64,000 nucleotides of DNA from Paenibacillus pabuli (GCF_023101145.1 NZ_CP073714.1:930001-994000), one strand, 5' to 3'; counted from the stretch's first letter, positions 7,756 to 17,073 are shown. Numbers and translations are program-made. The notes: generated by a model not told the origin, from the sequence alone.

Positions 7756-8700
7756 CTACACCCACCCTGTAAACTCCAATATGGAGGCTTTCGCAGATTG
7801 CACTTCAGACTGTGCACCTTTGCGCCATTCCTTCGGCGATTTCCCCATAAGCTTGGAAAAGCAGCGATTGAAACTGGAAATAGACTGAAAACCGACTTGT
7901 TCGGAGATCGAAAGAATGGAAACATCCGTAGTTTTTAATTGCTTGCAGGCTTCTTCAATTCGGGTGCTATTTAGGAAATCGAGAGGTGTGGTGCCCATGA
8001 TGTCATGAAATTTTCTTCGGAAATGAGTAGTGCTAAGGTGGCACAGATCAGCCAGGAAATCGATGGTGATGGGCGACATATAGCTTTTGGTGATATACTC
8101 CAGAACCGGAGAAATGACAAAATCACCTTTTAGATTATGCTGTGTTTCTTGATCTGCCAAGGGTTCACTTTGGGAATGGATTCGCAGGAGTTCGATATAA
8201 AGGGATAACAATAAGCCATAGGCACTTTCCTGATAAAGAGGATTTTTCTGCTTTAATTCCTCTACGACAGATGTCGCAAGAGTATAAATCTTCGGATGTT
8301 CCTCTCTGTTTAATATGCAGTTCAATCCCTTAATCGCCCTCAAATTGGGTTCAAAGTTACTGTAGGCACTGCTCTTAAACGAATGTTGAAAGAGGTCATC
8401 GGGCGAGAAAAAGAGATAAGACCATAAGCTGGCTTCATTGGGTGAACTATACGTTGTATGAGGAAGATATCTGGGGATAAAGGTCACGTCACCGGCTTTA
8501 AAAGGTACTGATTCGCCCTTGATCTCCATAATGCCGCTGTCCGAATGGCAAATGCCAATCTCCAAATGGTTATGGAAATGGAGATGTTCACTTTTGATAT
8601 CGGAAATCTTCCAACGTTCACCGCTTAACAGCAGAATAGGAAAGTGGATTGGCAAGCTGTAGTGGCGGTATTCAATGATGGGCTGCTTTTTTCTGGGCAC
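7756..8700 (-). CDS. AraC family transcriptional regulator with N-terminal cupin domain
   Basis: About 314 residues. The cupin-like sensor covers about residues 20-110 (HFHNHLEIGICHSDSG, FIPRYLPHTTY), and the double AraC helix-turn-helix the last 100 residues (LADLCHLSTTHFRRKFHDIM...SISEQVGFQSISSFNRCFSK). GTG 8700 has AGGAG nine bases upstream; the TTG two codons earlier sits too close to it. It is divergent from the GH105/GH112 operon, so it is the likely activator for those genes in response to a pectin-derived sugar (inference). Confidence 0.9.
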   Translation of the reverse strand: MPRKKQPIIEYRHYSLPIHFPILLLSGERWKISDIKSEHLHFHNHLEIGICHSDSGIMEIKGESVPFKAGDVTFIPRYLPHTTYSSPNEASLWSYLFFSPDDLFQHSFKSSAYSNFEPNLRAIKGLNCILNREEHPKIYTLATSVVEELKQKNPLYQESAYGLLLSLYIELLRIHSQSEPLADQETQHNLKGDFVISPVLEYITKSYMSPITIDFLADLCHLSTTHFRRKFHDIMGTTPLDFLNSTRIEEACKQLKTTDVSILSISEQVGFQSISSFNRCFSKLMGKSPKEWRKGAQSEVQSAKASILEFTGWV

Positions 8701-8794
8701 ATTCAATAACTCCTATTCATAAATGATTGAAATTGCGCAGTTTTGTTGCGAAAATGCTTAGATTGACACTATTTTACTGCGTACAATGGAATAA

Positions 8795-8807
8795 GTAAAG
8801 CGTTTAC
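8795..8807. promoter_or_regulatory. cre-like catabolite-control site
   Basis: GTAAAGCGTTTAC has 5-bp perfect arms around GCG. Read on the minus strand, TTGTAAACGCTTTA matches most of the CcpA box. It lies 66 bases before the GH105 start. A TTGACA at 8763-8768 and a TACAAT at 8782-8787 are nearby but spaced only 13 bp, so the exact promoter is unclear. A near-identical site lies upstream of the ABC importer at 41.3 kb. Confidence 0.6.
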
Positions 8808-8872
8808 AAAAATGAACGGATACCTCTCAAGGCGTACTTGGGGGCGTGTGCGCTACGAGAGGGGAATCATTG

Positions 8873-9892
8873 ATGCTTCAAGTGAAATATGACAGGGAAG
8901 AAATTTTAAACGTTATTGATAACGTTACGAAAAAAACACTGGCAATGGATTTAACGTGGGACTGGCCTTGCGGTGTGGCGTACTATGGTGTATCCAGAGC
9001 TTATCAAACGACAGGGAATCAAGAGTATTTGGACAGGCTTGTCCAATGGGCGGATGAATACATTGAGCTGGGCTTGCCGGACTGGACCGTAAATACATGT
9101 GCCATGGGCCATATGCTGATTACTCTATATGAAGAAACAGGGAACCAGAAATATTGGGATATTGTAATGAGCAAGGTGGATTATCTTCAAAATCATGCAC
9201 TTCGCTTTGGAGACAATGTGCTGCAGCATACGGTATCTGTGGCCAATGATTTTCCGGAACAGGCATGGGCGGATACCTTGTTTATGGCGGCATTTTTCCT
9301 GCTCCGTGTAGGAAGCAAATTAAAGGATCAGGAAATGATCAAGGATGCGCTGAATCAATATTACTGGCATATCAAGTACCTTCAAGATCCGAGCAGTGGT
9401 TTCTGGTACCACGGCTACAATAACGTGAACAAGGATCACATGTCCGGATTATATTGGGGGAGAGCGAATGCTTGGGGCGCTTACACGATGTCGCAAGTAA
9501 AACCACAATTGAAGGACTGGTATCTCTATCCACAATGCATGGACGTGGAGTGCTCACTGCGGGATCAACTGGCAGCATTGAAGCTGGTTCAGACCGAGAA
9601 TGGCTTGTGGCGCACAGTGTTGGATGATGTGGATTCCTATGAAGAGGTGTCTGCTTCCGCTGGTATTGCAGCAGCCATGATCAATAACGGCAATCCATTG
9701 CATACCAAATATGTTCAAAAGGCATTGGAAGGCATTCTGAACCATATTAGCGAAGACGGACGTGTACTGGGTGTATCGGGTGGTACAGCTGTAATGAAAG
9801 ATCGGGAGGGATATCGCAATATTCCAAAAGACTGGATTCAGGGCTGGGGTCAGGGCCTGGCGCTCGCTTTCCTGTCCGACATGTTGAAATAG
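8873..9892 (+). CDS. GH105 family unsaturated rhamnogalacturonyl hydrolase (YteR/YesR-like)
   Basis: 339 residues with the (alpha/alpha)6-barrel pattern of GH105, and the family motifs DLTWDWPCGVAYYGV, EQAWADTLFMAAFFL (catalytic Asp region), GFWYHGY and GLYWGRANAWGAY. The enzyme hydrates the unsaturated uronic acid released by rhamnogalacturonan lyases, freeing it from rhamnose. No signal peptide, so it acts on imported oligosaccharides. ATG 8873 has GAGGGG 10 bases upstream; a longer in-frame start at 8846 lacks a ribosome site. It is the first gene of an operon with the GH112 phosphorylase 13 bases downstream. Confidence 0.9.
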   Translation: MLQVKYDREEILNVIDNVTKKTLAMDLTWDWPCGVAYYGVSRAYQTTGNQEYLDRLVQWADEYIELGLPDWTVNTCAMGHMLITLYEETGNQKYWDIVMSKVDYLQNHALRFGDNVLQHTVSVANDFPEQAWADTLFMAAFFLLRVGSKLKDQEMIKDALNQYYWHIKYLQDPSSGFWYHGYNNVNKDHMSGLYWGRANAWGAYTMSQVKPQLKDWYLYPQCMDVECSLRDQLAALKLVQTENGLWRTVLDDVDSYEEVSASAGIAAAMINNGNPLHTKYVQKALEGILNHISEDGRVLGVSGGTAVMKDREGYRNIPKDWIQGWGQGLALAFLSDMLK

Positions 9893-9905
9893 GGAGGGAA
9901 CCAAG

Positions 9906-12080
9906 TTGTCCAAGCCAATCAAAGGCTCCTTTACGCTACCCGGTGAATCCGGTTATGAGGCACTGACGTTGGAACTTGCAGAACGGTGGGGTGCCGATGT
10001 GATTCGTGACAGTGACGGTACACAATTGTCTGATGAGATTATTAACGCCGGGTATGGCATCTATTCGACCATTTGCATCATCCGGGATCATAACGAGTGG
10101 GCATCCCGAAATCCCGATAAGCTGCAGCAATGTTTTCTAATTACAAATCCGAAGGTAGCTGTACAAGATTATGTATCTTTCTATCTGATGGAGGATTTTT
10201 TTGCTGAACAATTCAGAGTGAATGATTCCAAAGAGGCATTTAAGTATTGGCAGGTCTTTGACCGGACAACCGGGGAGGAAGTGCCAAGAGCACAATGGAA
10301 TTACGAAAGGGAATCCGGCCATGTGGTTATTACCGGAATTGTCCCTTGGCATAAATACACGGTAAGCTTTATGGTCTACCGGATCTGGGAAGAGATCTCG
10401 ATGTACAATCACACGACAAACCATTGGGACAAGGAACACCTGATGCAGATTGATCCAATCTATCCGGAAACGCAGACATATCTGCTGGACTGGATGGAGA
10501 ACTGGTGTCAGCAGCATCCGGAAACGACCGTGGTCCGGTTCACCTCATTATTTTATAATTTCGCCTGGATCTGGGGCAGCGACGAGCGGAATCGCCACCT
10601 CTTCTCAGACTGGGGTTCATACGATTTTACGGTGAGTTCAAGAGCGCTTGATCTGTTTGCCAAAAAAGTTGGATATTCGCTCTCTGCCGAGGATTTTGTA
10701 AATGGCGGTAAATATCGCGTGAGTCATATCCCGGCGCAGCAGCGTAAGCTGGACTGGATGGCATTTATCAATGATTTTGTGATCGAATTTGGGAAAAAGT
10801 TAATTGATATCGTGCATAACCACGGCAAGCTGGCGTATGTCTTCTATGATGACAGCTGGGTTGGCATGGAGCCTTACAATGACCGCTTTCAGGAGTTTGG
10901 ATTCGACGGGATGATTAAATGTGTGTTCTCCGGTTATGAAGCAAGGATGTGTTCAGGTGTTAGCGTGGATACCCATGAGATTCGGCTGCATCCCTACCTG
11001 TTTCCGGTTGGCTTAGGCGGACTTCCTACCTTTAAGGAGGGCGGAGACCCCACGTTGGACGCCAAAAAGTATTGGATTAATATAAGGCGCGCTTTGCTCA
11101 GAGAGCCAATTGACCGGATTGGATTGGGTGGCTATCTGCATCTGGTTGAGCCTTACCCGGACTTTTGCGATTACATCGAGAAGATTGCGGACGAGTTCAG
11201 GGAAATAAAAGGATTGCATCTAGATGGCAAGCCCTATCATGTTAAGACGAGGGTAGCTGTTCTGCATAGCTGGGGAAAATTAAGATCGTGGACATTGTCC
11301 GGTCATTTCCATGAAACGTATATGCATGACTTGATTCATGTGAATGAAGCCTTATCGGGCTTACCGGTTGAAGTGCAGTTCATTGATTTTGATGACATTC
11401 GTCAGGGTGTTCTACAAAATATAGATGTCGTAATCAATGCCGGCTCTGCCGGTTCAGCATGGAGCGGGGGAGAGCATTGGAATGACCACCAGTGTGTGGA
11501 TATACTGACCAAATGGGTGTATGAAGGCGGTACTTTTATTGGCATCAACCAGCCATCAGCGGTAGAAGGGTACGACAGCTTTTTCAGAATGGCACATGTT
11601 CTTGGGGTGGATGAGGATACAGGTGCCAGGGTGGTTCATGGAAAATGGACGTATGAAACTCGAGATGAGCATGGTTTGTTACCGGAAGGAACCAGCATAG
11701 CGCCAAAACATAACATTTATCTTACCGATGGATCGGCTGCTGTAGTGGATGAAACGGATGGGATGATCACATTGTCTACACATGACTTCGGTAAAGGAAA
11801 AGGAATCTACCTGCCTTCCTTCGAGTTCAGTTGGGAAAATACAAGACTACTGCTGAATCTGATTCGCTTTGCAGGTCATGAATTCCATGATTCGAAGTAC
11901 ATCACGGATAACTTATTGACAGAGTGTACTTATTATCCGGATAGTAAAATATTGGTCGTCATTAATAATAGTGATCAGGTTCAAACCACGACAATTGATA
12001 CGGACTATGGAAAACAAACCGTGGAATTAGATCCGTATGACACCCGGATTACCCATATTGGCTTGATACAATCGGTCTAG
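9906..12080 (+). CDS. GH112 beta-galactoside phosphorylase, probably D-galactosyl-1,4-L-rhamnose phosphorylase type
   Basis: 724 residues, the normal GH112 length. It opens with GSFTLPGESGYEALTLELAERWGADVIRDSDGTQLSDEI, typical of 1,3-beta-galactosyl-N-acetylhexosamine phosphorylases, and has the proposed catalytic acid in DDSWVGMEPY (Asp316; equivalent to DHWIGTEPY in the bifidobacterial enzyme). The start is TTG 9906 after AGGGAGGG; the first internal ATG would cut off the conserved N-terminus. The family uses phosphate to split galactosyl-GlcNAc, galactosyl-GalNAc or galactosyl-rhamnose. Pairing with GH105 favours the galactosyl-rhamnose specificity known from Clostridium phytofermentans (inference). 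The product galactose-1-phosphate would enter the Leloir pathway. Confidence 0.88.
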   Translation: MSKPIKGSFTLPGESGYEALTLELAERWGADVIRDSDGTQLSDEIINAGYGIYSTICIIRDHNEWASRNPDKLQQCFLITNPKVAVQDYVSFYLMEDFFAEQFRVNDSKEAFKYWQVFDRTTGEEVPRAQWNYERESGHVVITGIVPWHKYTVSFMVYRIWEEISMYNHTTNHWDKEHLMQIDPIYPETQTYLLDWMENWCQQHPETTVVRFTSLFYNFAWIWGSDERNRHLFSDWGSYDFTVSSRALDLFAKKVGYSLSAEDFVNGGKYRVSHIPAQQRKLDWMAFINDFVIEFGKKLIDIVHNHGKLAYVFYDDSWVGMEPYNDRFQEFGFDGMIKCVFSGYEARMCSGVSVDTHEIRLHPYLFPVGLGGLPTFKEGGDPTLDAKKYWINIRRALLREPIDRIGLGGYLHLVEPYPDFCDYIEKIADEFREIKGLHLDGKPYHVKTRVAVLHSWGKLRSWTLSGHFHETYMHDLIHVNEALSGLPVEVQFIDFDDIRQGVLQNIDVVINAGSAGSAWSGGEHWNDHQCVDILTKWVYEGGTFIGINQPSAVEGYDSFFRMAHVLGVDEDTGARVVHGKWTYETRDEHGLLPEGTSIAPKHNIYLTDGSAAVVDETDGMITLSTHDFGKGKGIYLPSFEFSWENTRLLLNLIRFAGHEFHDSKYITDNLLTECTYYPDSKILVVINNSDQVQTTTIDTDYGKQTVELDPYDTRITHIGLIQSV

Positions 12081-12097
12081 GAACGAAAAAGGCAAAT

Positions 12098-12147
12098 AAT
12101 AAGACGTTCGGGATGAATTCGTTGAATTCCTGAAGCGTCTTATTTTT
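12098..12147 (+). terminator. Terminator of the GH105-GH112 operon
   Basis: AATAAGACG...CGTCTTATT arms around an EcoRI-like inner repeat (GAATTC twice), followed by TTTTG. Confidence 0.8.
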
Positions 12148-12274
12148 GCAAGACGTAATGCACAGCCCACAGCTGATCCCATTTAAGTGGACAGGCTGTG
12201 GTTGTGAATCTCAACCTATATCTCGATATGGAACTCTTTATCATTCTTTATATCTAATCCTCCCGACAATCCGG

Positions 12275-13615
12275 TTATTGCACCTGCCAGAGGGTTGGTG
12301 TTGCCGAAGGAATCCAATCCACTTGAGATTTGTGTGTTAGGAGGCACTTGTACGTCAAACCATTGTAGCTGACGATGGTACCCACTGTGTACTGGGTGTT
12401 GGCTGCCCATGCAGGTGCAGTTGAAGCAGCTGCTGTTTTACCGCTGACCGTGCTTGCAGCTGATTGGTTGCCTGCCGCGTCAACAGCATAAACCGAGAAG
12501 TTATAGGTTGTGTTCGCTTCAAGATTAGTTACCGTATAGGACGTTGCCGTCCCGGATGTCGTTGTAACTAAAGTAGAGCCGTTGTAAATTTTATACCCTG
12601 TCACTCCTACATTATCCGTGGATGCCGTCCACATCAGCTGAATGCTGGAGGCGGTTGGTGTTCCCATCACATGCAGCCCGCCTGGAGATGTGGGTGCGGT
12701 AGTGTCGTTTGCAGGAGGTGCAGTTGTGGTAACGCTTACAATATTACTGGCTGCAGATTCGTTGCCTGCTGCGTCGACTGCTTTGACCGTAAAGGTGTAA
12801 GCCGTGCTTGCTGTCAGCCCTGTTACGGCATAGCTTGTAGTTGTGCCGGATACATTCGCTATCAAGGTAGTCCCGTTGTAAATTTTATACCCTGTTACGC
12901 CTACATTATCTGATGAAGCTTTCCACGATAAGGTTGTACTCGTAGCCGCAGTTGCAGTTGCCACAAGTGAAGCTGGAGGTGTTGGTGCCACAGTGTCAAC
13001 CGGATTTGTCCCGGAGAAGTTCACGTCGATGACGTTATAGAAAGCATTGGAAGTATCCGCAACCTCCCAGACTGCTAGAATGACATGATAACCACTGCGA
13101 TCTGGTACGTTGCATGAGTTGGTGTAACTAAATGGAGGTTGGCTGCCATTATAGGCGACGGAACAGAAGGGTGTCAGGTCAAACGAATCACGAGATAGAG
13201 GTGCATTCGGATTCCAGTTTGTTTTCGTAATATAATATTTCCAGCTTGCCGTTGCATGGTTAGCTGTCAGTTTCCAAGTAAACGTATTAGTGCCACTAGA
13301 CATATTCACTTTTGACCAACGTGCAGCGGACTGCTCATCGAGCTTGGGGAAGGCGCCATTGGCGCTTGCAATATGGCCGTCCGCAGGTCCTGCAGATGGG
13401 AAGCCCTTAGGTGCTTCCAGGCTTTGGGGCTCATACACAATACTGCCGCAATCCTGGTTGACTCCCGAAGCACACAGTGCAGCTCGGCTCGCCGGCCCTT
13501 CTACGTAACCATGTGATAACGCCTTTGGACTGTTGAAGAGCATGCTTACCGTTGTAAGCACCAGCAGACAGCAAATCAATACTAACTTGGAAGACGGTAA
13601 AATGAATCTGAACAT
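12275..13615 (-). CDS. Secreted AA10 lytic polysaccharide monooxygenase with two FN3 domains and a C-terminal CBM5/12
   Basis: 446 residues. The signal peptide ends at [12 protein letters not shown], leaving the required N-terminal His35. The second histidine of the copper brace is His120 ([15 protein letters not shown]). The AA10 domain covers about 35-203, FN3 repeats about 210-300 and 308-395 (both with [16 protein letters not shown]), and a chitin-binding type 3 module about 403-446 ([22 protein letters not shown]). It cleaves crystalline chitin, or possibly cellulose, oxidatively outside the cell. The two FN3 repeats are near-identical in places at DNA level, which suggests recent duplication. 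A single gene with no cotranscribed neighbour. Confidence 0.95.
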   Translation of the reverse strand: MFRFILPSSKLVLICCLLVLTTVSMLFNSPKALSHGYVEGPASRAALCASGVNQDCGSIVYEPQSLEAPKGFPSAGPADGHIASANGAFPKLDEQSAARWSKVNMSSGTNTFTWKLTANHATASWKYYITKTNWNPNAPLSRDSFDLTPFCSVAYNGSQPPFSYTNSCNVPDRSGYHVILAVWEVADTSNAFYNVIDVNFSGTNPVDTVAPTPPASLVATATAATSTTLSWKASSDNVGVTGYKIYNGTTLIANVSGTTTSYAVTGLTASTAYTFTVKAVDAAGNESAASNIVSVTTTAPPANDTTAPTSPGGLHVMGTPTASSIQLMWTASTDNVGVTGYKIYNGSTLVTTTSGTATSYTVTNLEANTTYNFSVYAVDAAGNQSAASTVSGKTAAASTAPAWAANTQYTVGTIVSYNGLTYKCLLTHKSQVDWIPSATPTLWQVQ

Positions 13616-13829
13616 TCGATAGCCTCCTGTATCATTTTTTTTTATATAAACTCATGTAAGAGCTTATATCGTAATTAAGGAAGTGCTATACCATATACCA
13701 GATATGGATATCGTTTGATAAAGAAATCGATATACGGGAATTTCTAAAGTTATTGTAAAGGACGCAAATTCGCCGAACAAGGATAAATTCCAACGATTTT
13801 CCAGTTTTTCAACACTTAAGAGGCATATA

Positions 13830-13874
13830 AAAGGCTTTTGTCGAGAGAGCATCTCTCAACAAAAGCCTTTATTT
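13830..13874. terminator. Orphan hairpin between divergent genes
   Basis: AAAGGCTTTTGT (13830-13841) pairs perfectly with ACAAAAGCCTTT (13859-13870), with an inner GAGAG/CTCTC stem. No convincing gene ends here. On the minus strand it would lie in a long leader of the LPMO gene (about 215 bases before its start), where it could attenuate transcription. Otherwise it is a leftover from a lost gene. Confidence 0.55.
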
Positions 13875-13963
13875 CCTACTGGATCGACAAGTTAATTCGC
13901 TATAAACGAACATCGATATAAGGACATAAAAAAACAACCATTCAACGCTCCCTGGTCGGTTAA

Positions 13964-14182
13964 CATTATATCGAGCTTTATCTGCCGCCCATATCCGCCG
14001 AATCACATCAGAGCCTTCCACAGCCAGCATCGGATCTCGGGTTCATAGTCGAATATTACCGGATTGTTCAGAACCATATCCACAGTATAAAGTCTGAAGT
14101 GTATTTCAAGGTCAAGGCTGGGAAGATCATTTGTGTGCATAAACGAGGCGAAATGAATTCAGCTAAGCATTTACTCGATTAA
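13964..14182 (+). pseudogene. Open frame without a start codon; possible gene remnant
   Basis: A 72-codon open frame ends at TAA 14180-14182, with no ATG/GTG/TTG before codon 60. The translation (…LGFIVEYYRIVQNH… SEVYFKVKAGKIICVHKRGE…) has a normal-looking composition, but I do not recognise it. The 680-base gap 13616-14293 holds only this, the orphan hairpin and AT-rich sequence. It may be the tail of a decayed gene or simply chance. Confidence 0.25.
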
Positions 14183-14293
14183 ATATATATTCTGGAAAAC
14201 AAATTAAAAATATACTATGTTATAGGTTGATGGATGAACGCATCAATTATTACAATTATAGTGATGATCATATTAAACATAAGGAGCATACAT

Positions 14294-15283
14294 ATGTTCA
14301 ATCAACCGACTGCTTTACGTTCAGTGCTCAACCCTAAATATCTGGAGTTTGCATTGAGAGATCAGTATGATATCGGACCATGGGAAGAATGTCTGTTTTG
14401 GCTGAGAGGGTTAAATGATACCTACCGGGTACGCACATCTACTGGCATGTATATTCTTCGTGTCTACCGTACTGAAATTACGGAGGCTGATGTTCAGTAC
14501 GAACTATCCCTTTTAACTCAATTAAAGAGCATTCTAGGTTCAGCTCCACACACCGATATTGGAGAGTACATCGAGAAGATAGATCGCAGCGGATACACCG
14601 TACTGGATGCGGCAGAAGGCAGACGGATGGCCGTAATGTTTCGCTACATCGAGGGGACGGAGAATAACCTTGAGGATGAAGAGTCATGTTACAAATTTGG
14701 TCAATCTGCCGCTGAATTGCATAAGGCCATGGATCAGGCGGTTGCAGAGCTGCCAAGGTATGAGTTGGATACGAAGTTTCTCATTGACGAGCCTCTTGAA
14801 CGAATCATTAATTTCATCGGTGATAAAAATGAAGCATCATCATTTCTACATACGTTTACTACGGAGTTAAAAGAACGCATCGCTACCGTTTCCAGACAAG
14901 GTTTGGACTTTGGATTATGCCATGGCGATATGCATGGAAACAATAACGCTTTTCAACAGGGGAATCAGTTTATCCATTATGATTTTGAATGGGCGGCTAA
15001 AGGCTGGCGTTCCTACGACCTGGCACAAGTGAAGGCTCGGAAGAGACAGTCTGGTGAGCAAAAAGAAGTGTTATGGAGTGCGCTTCTGAAGGGCTATCGT
15101 TCTATTCGAAGTTTTTCTAAACAAGATGAAGAGGCTGTAGATCTATTCATTATTGCTCGCAGATTTTGGGTTATGGGTCTGGATGTTGCTTTTATTGAGA
15201 GTGATATGGGGGCGCTGGATTACGGCTCGGATTGGCTGAACAGCTTCATTGAGGAATTTCGTGACACGAATATCGTGGAGTAG
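14294..15283 (+). CDS. APH-type phosphotransferase (aminoglycoside/choline/homoserine kinase-like)
   Basis: 329 residues with a protein-kinase-like fold. The Brenner motif LCHGDMHGNN lies near residue 217 and the metal-binding aspartate in HYDFEWA follows. The N-terminal lobe carries LNDTYRVRTSTGMYILRVYR. The start ATG 14294 has AAGGAG seven bases before it; the frame is open to 14234 without a ribosome site. The substrate is unknown; the family phosphorylates small hydroxyl compounds including aminoglycosides, choline and homoserine. It stands alone, with a terminator behind it. A distant paralogue is at 33976-34980. Confidence 0.82.
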   Translation: MFNQPTALRSVLNPKYLEFALRDQYDIGPWEECLFWLRGLNDTYRVRTSTGMYILRVYRTEITEADVQYELSLLTQLKSILGSAPHTDIGEYIEKIDRSGYTVLDAAEGRRMAVMFRYIEGTENNLEDEESCYKFGQSAAELHKAMDQAVAELPRYELDTKFLIDEPLERIINFIGDKNEASSFLHTFTTELKERIATVSRQGLDFGLCHGDMHGNNNAFQQGNQFIHYDFEWAAKGWRSYDLAQVKARKRQSGEQKEVLWSALLKGYRSIRSFSKQDEEAVDLFIIARRFWVMGLDVAFIESDMGALDYGSDWLNSFIEEFRDTNIVE

Positions 15284-15318
15284 TAGTATCTAACAACCAT
15301 GATGGAATCAAAGAACGA

Positions 15319-15357
15319 AGGCCTTCTGGAGGATTCCAGAGGGCCTGTTTATTTTGC
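15319..15357. terminator. Terminator between converging phosphotransferase and DUF4003 genes
   Basis: AGGCC-TCTGGA / TCCAGA-GGCCT stem followed by GTTTATTTTGC on the plus strand. Confidence 0.8.
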
Positions 15358-15366
15358 ATAAATACC

Positions 15367-16356
15367 CTAGTTCGATGAGGACGAAGCAACGACGGCAGCC
15401 GACGTTGCAGCAGCGGCTGTTGCGGCCTGTTGGGCAATGATAATGTTGGTGATGCTGGTGGAGACTGTCGTGGTCAGAACACCGTTTCGCAGATCCTCTA
15501 CATATTGCACGGCCACCAGCGATGAGGAGAGCAGCAGCAATTCCTGTTTGCTGATTGACCACGCTCCAAAGCCCTTCTGGGTGCGCAACCATTCATACGT
15601 TTCCTCGACTTGTTCCACTAGCGTATCTCTGTCAGCAGGCAGTAGGGAGAGGATTCCCAGAGAGGACAGGGTGTAGGTCTTATCCAATCGTATCCCCCGT
15701 CTGCGGAATGCCTCATTGAACGCCAGCACGTGAGCGGCCGCCTCTGGATTGTCATTTCCTAGAACCAGCACCTGCGTTAATGCCTGCACGCTATTGCCCG
15801 GCGAGAACTCAGGTTTTAGTTCAGCATAGAGCTGGTCCATACGGGTCACACCGGATTCGACATCCAGATCAGAAAGGGCCAGCATGGCAGCGAAAATATA
15901 GTCGTCCTGTCCAGTAAGAAAGCGGTGTTGGGCTTTCATGTGATCATAGAATGCTTTGGCTCGTTCGACCTTATGCTCGAATTGATCAGGCGTCGTGTGA
16001 GCTGCAATCTGATATGCGGCAATAACCAGAAAATCGGACGTACGAAATTTATTTTTTTTCATCAGATCATAGATAAGGAGAGTGTCTTCCAGTTTCTTTT
16101 CCTGATCTGTCGTAAGCGAGAGCATGGTGGCAATACTGATCGCCGAATTTCCCCGGAAGACCGAAAAGAGATTCGTGTTTTGCTTAATCAATTCATGGCT
16201 TTGACGGATGGCTTCGCCCTCGGCTATTTTATTTTCGGCTGCATATAGTAGGGCTGCCAGGCGATGCATCATCGCGTTTTGCCACTTGAATGATTTTTTG
16301 ATGATCTGTGTGTTGGAAACGAATAATTCGACTCGTGCTGCATGTTGCTCTTGCAT
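15367..16356 (-). CDS. DUF4003 family protein
   Basis: 329 residues of mostly alpha-helical sequence matching DUF4003 (Bacillota, function unknown), e.g. FRGNSAISIATMLSLT, FLTGQDDYIFAAML and GFGAWSISKQELLLLSSSLV. It ends in a low-complexity Ala/Thr/Ser tail (residues about 305-329: AQQAATAAAATSAAVV then serines). ATG 16356 follows GGGAGG by seven bases; the upstream TTG overlaps that ribosome site. No membrane helix is evident. Monocistronic. Confidence 0.82.
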   Translation of the reverse strand: MQEQHAARVELFVSNTQIIKKSFKWQNAMMHRLAALLYAAENKIAEGEAIRQSHELIKQNTNLFSVFRGNSAISIATMLSLTTDQEKKLEDTLLIYDLMKKNKFRTSDFLVIAAYQIAAHTTPDQFEHKVERAKAFYDHMKAQHRFLTGQDDYIFAAMLALSDLDVESGVTRMDQLYAELKPEFSPGNSVQALTQVLVLGNDNPEAAAHVLAFNEAFRRRGIRLDKTYTLSSLGILSLLPADRDTLVEQVEETYEWLRTQKGFGAWSISKQELLLLSSSLVAVQYVEDLRNGVLTTTVSTSITNIIIAQQAATAAAATSAAVVASSSSN

Positions 16357-16423
16357 AAGCAGACCTCCCAAGTGATTGGACCTTTTCCCCAGTTTACTAT
16401 AAATGGTGCCTTACCGTTCACAG

Positions 16424-16497
16424 AAAAAAAGCACCTCAACAGAAGTTTATGGATTCCTTGGCAGGCTCCAATTTGTACTTCGAAGAGGTGCATTTTT
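16424..16497 (-). terminator. Nested-hairpin terminator of the small secreted protein gene
   Basis: Outer arms GCACCTC (16431-16437) and GAGGTGC (16485-16491) enclose two inner stems (GAAGT/ACTTC and TTGG/CCAA). On the minus strand a run of seven Ts follows. The large structured loop is unusual for a plain terminator. Confidence 0.6.
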
Positions 16498-16564
16498 GAT
16501 TAAAGTGAAAGAGTCCATGCATTAGAGTCCGTAAATAAGAATAGAGACTAGCTGTTCAATCCAT

Positions 16565-16960
16565 TTAATTGAAAGAAATGGTATAGGATACGGAAGGGTA
16601 CAACGTAGTGGACGCTGGTACGCGTTCTACCACAGTGATCAGAGTGCCAGGATTGTAATAGGCTGAACCTCCGTTGTAACTGTTGTTGCTTACGATGACT
16701 GTTCCGAGGTCGATTGTCGTATTATTGTAGCTCCAGTAGTAGTGCAGTTGAAGTGCATTGGCTGCGGATGCTGTAAGTTTTACGCTTGTACCTATGGTTC
16801 TGGCATTCGGGAGAATGTAGGCGTATCCTTGACCAGCAGTGAGCGTATTGGAATAGCTGCTTCCATAACTTACGATGGCGGGATTAGCTGATGCGGTCAG
16901 GCCAAACATAAGGGATATGCCCATAAAAAACACAAATAATGTGCTGCTTAGTTTTTTCAT
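16565..16960 (-). CDS. Small secreted protein of unknown function
   Basis: 131 residues with a clear Sec signal peptide (MKKLSSTLFVFFMGISLMFG, cleavage likely after TASA) and a mature part rich in Tyr, Ser, Asn and Thr, predicted all-beta (SYSNTLTAGQGYAYILPNAR, YYWSYNNTTIDLGTVIV). No cysteine, lipobox or cell-wall anchor. ATG 16960 is preceded by GAGG. A consensus cre site lies about 100 bases upstream, so expression should fall in good carbon sources. It could be a surface, adhesion or carbohydrate-binding protein; I recognise no family. Confidence 0.8.
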   Translation of the reverse strand: MKKLSSTLFVFFMGISLMFGLTASANPAIVSYGSSYSNTLTAGQGYAYILPNARTIGTSVKLTASAANALQLHYYWSYNNTTIDLGTVIVSNNSYNGGSAYYNPGTLITVVERVPASTTLYPSVSYTISFN

Positions 16961-17057
16961 CGATACCTCATCCTTTCAAAATGAAATGTTTTAAGTAAGC
17001 TCACTAAAACGAAAACCTTTTCGAAAGTGGACTGAGACATCCTCCTTTTTTCAGTTT

Positions 17058-17073
17058 ATGTTAGCGTTAACAT
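17058..17073. promoter_or_regulatory. Consensus CcpA cre site upstream of the small secreted protein
   Basis: ATGTTAGCGTTAACAT matches WTGNNARCGNWWWCAW at every position and has 5-bp perfect arms. On the minus strand it follows a candidate promoter (TTGTAT, 16 bp, TATACC at about 17090-17117), a position suited to blocking transcription. The rest of 16961-17261 is AT-rich and holds the arsR promoter region. Confidence 0.7.

Noticed and set aside
13664..13852. 62-codon minus-strand ORF in the LPMO upstream region
   Set aside because: No ribosome site, low-complexity translation, and it overlaps the orphan hairpin.
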